64,000 nt of DNA from positions 5,506,887-5,570,886 of the forward strand of contig NC_054713.1 in assembly GCF_016097555.1 (NCBI RefSeq), written 5' to 3'. A program made the translations under genes and the position numbers. Shown here piece by piece: positions 57,807 through 64,000 of this stretch. How positions within the stretch are numbered: position 1 is the first letter of the stretch; every line of letters starts with the position of its first letter. The notes below the pieces were generated by a model that had not been told where the DNA came from, made no database searches, and worked only from the letters and a program-made list of their open reading frames with translations. The DNA is from Gigantopelta aegis (lineage: Eukaryota > Mollusca > Gastropoda > Neomphalida > Peltospiridae).

Positions 57807-58290
57807 AGCCCATAACCTTTTTTCCCCCCTACCTCAAGAATGGACCTAAAACTCCCATATGCGGTCATGTAGGGTAGAAAAAGTACACCCATGGTGGTGA
57901 AAATTTCGACCTTGGACAAAACTCCCGTATTGAATAGTCCATAGGGTGGCAGTCGGAAGACATAAATAAGAAACCTAAATGTGTATAGGAAAATAAAAAA
58001 AGTTCTAGAATCAAGTAAGGAAGTGCCGTTTATCCTAGAAGAAAATAAATGGACTTCTGAGCATAGACATACGGGTCCCATTTTTAAAGTAGGGCAGTCT
58101 GATGTTTGTCCGAAGCAAACGGATCACTACGCATTTGTACATGGATTACAACTACATTGTAGTATAGTGGTTAGAATAGTGGTTAGAATTGTGGAAAAAC
58201 AACATGGTGAAAAGGTTTCAGGCTAGCTTATTGTACCCGAATATCTCTATCATTTTTGCACGAATTTGAGGATTTGACACTATCCGCCCC
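57775..58290 (+). repeat. dispersed G-tract repeat, copy 4
   Basis: GGTCATGTAGGGTAGAAAAA, ACATACGGGTCCCATTTT, GGATCACTACGCATTTGTAC and GCACGAATTTGAGG, with poly-C at the left and C-rich sequence at the right. Confidence 0.75.
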
Positions 58291-58689
58291 CGCCCCCTGT
58301 GTAAAAAGACTTTGAGCCAGTTTACAATCCTTTAATATTCACACAGGTGATGACGTGACGTTTTATTTACGTAATGATTTTTCTACCGTGCACCATTTTA
58401 AAACTGAGCTATTTTACCACCAACAATAAACTAGTTTTATTCTAAATTTCTTGCTCCGCTGATCAACTTCTTAAAGTGGTATTTTTTTGTATATGTATAT
58501 ATCACCCCATACAACATGTTTATCACAATGCGCTTAGAATAATGATCTATTTGTATTGAAGTACATTTGGCATTTTGTGTTAACTTCTAGTCTTCCTGTG
58601 GTCGGACACTATAGAATTCTACCAGAAAACAGTAAACTATATATTTTTTTCTTTTGTTCAAATGGCTTTTGTTGTATTTTAACTGTACC

Positions 58690-59235
58690 AGGGCCCGTGC
58701 ATATAAAACTTTTATAGAGTCCAGACTCTAAGGACGTCACACATACAATTTGTACCGGCCTCAGTGGCGTCGTGGCAGGCCATCGGTCTACAGGCTGGTA
58801 GGTACTGGGTTCGGATCCCAGTCGAGGCATGAGATTTTTAATCCAGGTACCGACTCCAAACCCTGAGTGAGTGCTCCGCAAGGCTCAATGGGTAGGTGTA
58901 AACCACTTGCACCGACCAGTGATCCATAACTGGTTCAACAAAGGCCATGGTTTGTGCTATCCTGCCTGTGGGAAGCGCAAATAAAAGATCCCTTGCTGCC
59001 AATCGGAAGAGTAGCCCATGTAGTGGCGACAGCGGGTTTCCTCTCAAAATCTGTGTGGTCCTTAACCATATGTCTGACGCCATATAACCGTAAATAAAAT
59101 GTATTGAGTGCGTCGTTAAATAAAACACTTCTTTCTTTCCATACAATTTGTATGGCGTTGTTGTCATGACATTCATGTCTCAGACTTATTAGTCTTGAGT
59201 CTAGATTCTAAAAATGTTATAAGCACCAGGCCAGG
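58690..59235. mobile_element. GGGCCCGTGC MITE with a SINE inside
   Basis: CCAGGGCCCGTGCATATAAA..GAGTCCAGACTCTAAG (left) is inverted as GTCTAGATTCTAAAAATG..TTATAAGCACCAGGCC (right). A SINE splits it at CATACAATTTGTA. Confidence 0.7.
58755..59139 (+). mobile_element. SINE head 3, tail b, full length
   Basis: Flanked by CATACAATTTGTA (58742-58754 and 59140-59152), a perfect 13-bp duplication. Confidence 0.96.
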
Positions 59236-59436
59236 ACCATACCTGGCCTAAAGTAAACTTGGGGTACAATGATTCACTGGGTTAGGCCTAGATTTCTCCA
59301 AGTAGAGAAAACGGTAAATATTCGAGGTAGGGGGTGTTTTCATTAGGTTGAGACTGCTGTAAAATCGTCATGGTTTCTTGAAAATGCAAATTACAATACA
59401 GACTGAGCCATTACAAATGTCCATGATTGATTTTTG

Positions 59437-59675
59437 GGGCAGCCCCGTCGGTGGACCCATTGGCTATTTCTCGTTCCAGCCAGTGCACCACGACTGGTAT
59501 ATCAAAGGCAAGGATATGGTGCATATAAAAGATCCCTTGCTACTAATGGAAAAGTGTAGCGGCTTTCATCTCTAAAACTATAATTATGCCAAAATTACCA
59601 AATGTTTGACATCCAATAGCACATGATTTAATATATCAATATTCTCTGGTGAGGTCGTTAAACAGAACCAAAACT
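59437..59675 (+). mobile_element. SINE head 1 partial, tail a
   Basis: CCCCGTCGGTGGACCCATTGG, middle block with a deletion, TTTGACATCCAATAGCACATG and GTCGTTAAACAGAACC. Confidence 0.85.
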
Positions 59676-59939
59676 TTGTTGGTGTAAACAGCAACAGATG
59701 CGAGCAGGCACATGTGCAGGGGGAGGTTTCGGGGGTCGAACCCCTTCTCCTGCAAGAGAAAAGATTTTCTTTTTTCATATATTTTCCGGTGGAGCATTAC
59801 TCAATCCTCCTATAAATTCACAGCGTAGACACACACCCGACCCTCGCTAAAATTCCTGCACACGCGCCTGTGCCCGTTTAGGAGAGTGGTGAGTAAGAGG
59901 CTTAGAATGACTGAAAGTTCAGAAAGATAAATTTCTTCA

Positions 59940-60065
59940 ATAATTGAGGTATGTGCCCAGGACAGCGTCATTGAACATTTATTGGATGTCATCACGAAAA
60001 GAAAAAAGCCACGAAACAACCCCCCCCCCCCCAAAAAAAAAAAAAAAACACCCCACCAAAAACCC
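59940..60065 (+). repeat. SINE tail c fragment, then C/A-rich tract
   Basis: ATGTGCCCAGGACAGCGTC..TTGGATGTCATCACGAAAAG, then C and A homopolymers. Confidence 0.7.
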
Positions 60066-60189
60066 CCACCAAACCCCCAACAAGAACACAATAACCTGAA
60101 CTGAAACCTGATGAAAAAGAACGGTGTAATGAATTTTATTATCGCATGATTTATAACACACAGCTGTTCAAAACCAACAAAAACTGGGT

Positions 60190-60720
60190 TGGTGTCTAGA
60201 TCAGTTGGTAGAACGCTTGTTTGAGATCTATGAGTCAAACGATCGAAACCCGTCAGTGGACCTATTTTCTGATGTCCTAACCAGTGCCCCATGATTGGCA
60301 TATTAAACTCGTGGTATGTGCTATCCTGTTTCTTAAAAACCGCATATATAAGATCCATTGAAAATGGAAAAATGTAGAGGGTGTCTACATACCAGCATGT
60401 CCAAATGTTTGACATGCAATAGGTAAGAAAAACAAGAAGGAAGAAGAAGGAAATGTTTTATTTAACGACACACTCCACACATTTTATTTACGGTTATATG
60501 GCGTCAGACATGGTTAAGGACCACACATATTGAGAGGTAACCCGCTGTCGCTACCTCATGGGCTACTCTTTTTTTTTTATATGCACCATCCCACAGACAG
60601 GATAGTATATACCACTGGCTTTGGCTTTACCACAGGGCTACGTCCCGCCCCGACATGCAATAGGCGATGATAAATACATCAATGTGCTGTAGTGGTTTCG
60701 TTAATGAAAATAATTTTTTT
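60190..60720 (+). mobile_element. degenerate SINE tail a, split by a second SINE
   Basis: The head (TCTAGATCAGTTGGTAGAACG) and middle block run to GACATGCAATAGG at 60423. The tail resumes at 60652 (GACATGCAATAGGCGATGAT). Confidence 0.85.
60424..60651 (-). mobile_element. SINE head 1, tail b, inserted in a SINE
   Basis: 13-bp duplication GACATGCAATAGG at 60411-60423 and 60652-60664. Reverse tail b and a shortened head (ACAGGGCTACGTCCCGCCCC). Confidence 0.94.
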
Positions 60721-60822
60721 ATTCACAACCTCTACCGCTATTGATGCGCCCTTTTTCCGCTTTCTGTACTCGAACATCAACCGCGCCACGCCTTCTATTG
60801 ATATCAGTTGTGATTATAGTAG

Positions 60823-60868
60823 CGAGACGTAGCCGAGTGGTAAAGCGTTCGTCTAATGCGTTACAGGT

Positions 60869-60906
<38 letters not shown>

Positions 60907-61105
60907 AATCCGGAAACAATTATAGAAACTTAAAGAAAATTCTCTTAACCGTTTAAGGAGTTTTAGACTATTAACTACTCAGTCTCTCCCCCCCCCCCCC
61001 ACCAACAAAAAATCCTAGCTACGGCCCTGCATCCAATAGCCGAATATTAATAAATCTAACGTGCTCTAGTGGTATCGTTAAACAAAACAAACCTTTTTTT
61101 TATCA
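60823..61105 (+). mobile_element. SINE head 1 and tail a separated by G32 and C13
   Basis: The head (GCGAGACGTAGCCGAGTGGT) ends at a 32-base G run (60874-60905). A 13-base C run lies at 60988-61000. Tail a (ATCCAATAGCCGAATATTAA..GTTAAACAAAACAAACC) begins at 61031. The normal middle block is absent. Confidence 0.7.
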
Positions 61106-61364
61106 TAAATATATAACCGCAATGTAATGGCTAACGTTAATGATAACTGAAAATTGTGTTTTTAATTCGCGTGTATGTATTTGCGATCAATATTTTAAAA
61201 TCCTCCTTCCATGCTTAACACAACACAATATGTATGAACTGTTGCCAAACAACGCTGGATTTTGTTATGGTTTATTGTTAACTCTGGTGGGAATACGCGG
61301 TAGAACTGTTAGGTTGATGAAATAATCAAACGCCCTTGGCGATGGCAATAATATGTAAATTTTT

Positions 61365-61435
61365 TCTTTATATCCAGTTTAAGTTTAAAAGCCACTACCC
61401 TAGGCACGAAAGCAATCTGCCTGGGGCACTGGTTG
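61365..61435 (-). mobile_element. SINE tail c fragment
   Basis: TATCCAGTTTAAGTTTAAAAG and CACTACCCTAGGCACG are a decayed reverse tail c. Confidence 0.45.
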
Positions 61436-61519
61436 AAATTACATGCAAGGACGGGACTAAGCTCAGCAAGGTCGTGAAGGGTGGTGGGCGGAAGGGGTGC
61501 TATCAACAGGTATTACAAC

Positions 61520-61700
61520 TGATATTGCCCCCTCCCCATCTCGTACGTTTATGCCCCCCTCCCCCCTCCCCCCCTGCCTACAACTTGAGGACAAAATAGT
61601 ACTTTTGTGTCCTACTCCATATAAATGATGATAAAAATCTGGCTTGTGCCCCCACCTCCAACTAGACACCATGCCCCCCTCCACTACAGATTGTATCCCC
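61520..61700. repeat. C-rich end of the dispersed G-tract family (probable)
   Basis: CCCCTCCCCATCTCGTACGTTTATG resembles the poly-C plus CTCGTACGCTTATG end at 19114-19150. Further C-rich blocks follow. Confidence 0.45.
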
Positions 61701-61732
61701 TGCTCCGCTCCAGATATTATTTTACTGACCTG

Positions 61733-61839
61733 GGCCCCGTTCCACGAAACGATCTTAGACCTAACATTACTTTAAGCGCATAGCTACCGTATGTACTTAA
61801 GTTGATCTTAGGTCTAAGATCGCTTTGTGGAACGGGGCC
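61733..61839. mobile_element. palindromic MITE, copy 5
   Basis: GGCCCCGTTCCACGAAACG and inverted partner, with CTG on both sides. Confidence 0.92.
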
Positions 61840-62519
61840 CTGCAGGGTGGTTTCTCGGTAGAGTGCTCCTCTATGGTGCATGGGTGGTAGGATCAAGCCG
61901 CCTTGGAATTTTGTTCATATTATTAGGCCTATTATTATTTAGTTTTTTTAATGAATAGGGCATACGCCAAAGTGAGAGGTGTTCCGAATAAACTCGAATT
62001 ACAGTCAATGCAAACTTCTTGGCTCTCCTCTTTGTACAAGAATATAATGGGTACACCAGGGAATGAACAAAACATGATGAATTATGATTTACGAATGAAA
62101 ATTCCACCATATACAAAATCGTCGAGGTGGTCTGAATGGACTATTAATGTGTACCAGAAGATGCACTAATAAAACACAGAGTGAGCCAAGCAAAACGGCG
62201 GCAGATTTACAAACAACACACATACTGGTAATTTTATTATGATATACATTCGCCAAATTAGACTTTTAATTCGCATCTGGCGATTTGGCGAACAGCGTGT
62301 GAATTAAACGCCGATACACGCATCTAAATCTGGTTTCTATCAAATATGTAACACATTTGCGACTAACACAGATCGACAGAAACCATCCATCTGTTTGTTG
62401 TTGATGTTGTTGGGTTTCGTTTTTGTTTGTTTTCTGTGTATTTTTTGTGTGTATTGTTTATTTATTATTTTTATTTATTTATTTAGTATTTTAATTTTTT
62501 TGCAACAATTCTGTTTGCG
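61840..62519. other. unassigned spacer
   Basis: No gene or repeat recognised. The 61951-62169 open stretch starts at a true ATG region but has no domain or splice support. Confidence 0.45.
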
Positions 62520-62790
62520 CATGTATCATCATAGAAACCCCCCCCCCCAAACAAACAAAAAAACCAAGAAAAAAGCAACCTATAAGCACCCCCCCCCCCT
62601 AAAAAAAAAAAACAACCCAAAAAACCCCACTAAACAATCAAACGCTCTCCCCCAAAAAACCCAACCCAACCCAAAATACGAAAACCCCCACTCAAAAACA
62701 CCCCCCCCCCAACCCACCCCCCAAACAAATAATAACAAAAATAATAATTAATAAATAATAATAATAATAATAATGATAAAAGATTAAAAA
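62520..62790. repeat. C/A-rich low complexity and (AAT)n
   Basis: CCCCCCCCAAACAAAC-type runs and ATAATAATAATG. They create a spurious Pro/Lys/Asn-rich open frame. Confidence 0.85.
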
Positions 62791-63421
<631 letters not shown>

Positions 63422-63491
63422 AATAAGGAAATATGATATAAAAAAAATTCTATTATTGTGAGATAATTGAGAAAGCATTAGTCATGGTGTT

Positions 63492-63882
63492 ACCGACCTC
63501 TGTGGCGTCGTGATTAGGCCATCGGTCTACAGGCTGGTAGGTACTGGGTTCGGATCCCAGTCGAGGCATGGGATTTTTAATCCAGATACCGACTCCAAAC
63601 CCTGAGTGAGTGCTCCACAAGGCTCAATGGGTAGGTGTAAACCACTTGCACCGACCAGTGATCCATAACTGGTTCAACAAAGGCCATGGTTTGTGCTATC
63701 CTGCCTGTGGGAAGTGCAAATAAAAGATCCCTTGCTGCTAATCGGAAGAGTAGCCCATGTAGTGGCAACAGCGGGTTTCCTCTCAAACTCTGTGTGGTCC
63801 TTAACCATATGTCTGACGCCATATAACCGTAAATAAAATGTGTTGAGTGCGTCGTTAAATAAAACATATCTTTCTTTCTTTC
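63492..63882 (+). mobile_element. SINE head 3, tail b, full length
   Basis: Flanked by TAGTCATGGTGTT (63479-63491 and 63883-63895). It is nearly identical to 20842-21234 and 58755-59139, so this subfamily looks young. Confidence 0.96.
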
Positions 63883-64000
63883 TAGTCATGGTGTTTGAAA
63901 TTCTTATTCTCGACTTTCTTTTTTAACCCAACGCATTTAAAAAACGGATCTCCAACTAGTATTGACAAAAAGAAGAAGAAGAAGAAAAGCCAACCATGGA

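Overview
This window looks like nuclear DNA from a mollusc, most likely a marine gastropod. The basis is its style: low gene density, introns with GT..AG borders, AT-rich spacers, many microsatellites and long poly-G/poly-C tracts, and a very heavy load of tRNA-derived SINEs of a type I associate with molluscan genomes. The species cannot be fixed from sequence alone. There is no operon, phage, CRISPR or bacterial gene cluster, and most long open frames are by-products of tandem repeats or SINEs.

The credible host protein-coding content is small. (1) A complete three-exon gene on the + strand (exons 38076-38353, 42548-42770, 53096-53674; 359 aa) encodes a secreted/membrane TPR protein related to TTC17. 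Its two introns (4.2 and 10.3 kb) are packed with transposons. (2) A single-exon class A GPCR (354 aa) lies at 29367-30431. (3) Two isolated exon-like segments (6643-6797 and 27171-27283, the latter ending in a stop) may belong to one or two genes not otherwise resolved here. (4) A minus-strand coding-like fragment at 50265-50870 is split by a SINE. Two further minus-strand coding-like relics (23160-23530 and 24250-25060) are unclassified and treated as fossils. I see no functional link between the TTC17-like gene and the GPCR.

Mobile DNA dominates. The SINEs are modular. Head 1 (GGCGGGACGTAGC.. type) and head 3 (..GGCGTCGTGGTTAGGCC.. with a GGGTTCGGATCCC B box) share a middle block (ATATAAAAGATCCCTTGCT). 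These join either tail a (TTTGACATCCAATAGCCGATGATTAAT then GTTAAACAAAACAAAC) or tail b (GACGCCATATAACCGTAAAT then CGTCGTTAAATAAAAC). Head 2 (..GGTTAAGCCATCGGACTACAGG..) has its own tail c (TTGGATATAAGCACGAAAAT). A fourth variant, tail d, ends in (ATTC)n. DNA transposons include a truncated Tc1/IS630-like DDE transposase (4972-5687), a hAT relic (45868-48776), a pogo-like MITE, five copies of a PIF/Harbinger-like palindromic MITE, TTAA-bounded MITEs and a 1.5-kb foldback element.

Layout: 0-12.6 kb, SINEs, MITEs, one transposase and one exon-like segment; 13.0-15.2 kb, a 36-bp satellite; 15.2-26.9 kb, SINEs, nested elements and two coding-like relics; 27.1-30.8 kb, a terminal-exon candidate, an eight-copy tandem repeat and the GPCR; 32.6-36.1 kb, a 51-bp satellite; 38.0-54 kb, the TTC17-like gene; 54-64 kb, SINEs, MITEs and microsatellites. 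I found no convincing new multi-gene biological system. The most interesting items are the TTC17-like gene, the satellites with triplet-multiple periods, the modular SINE set and the nested or palindromic elements.
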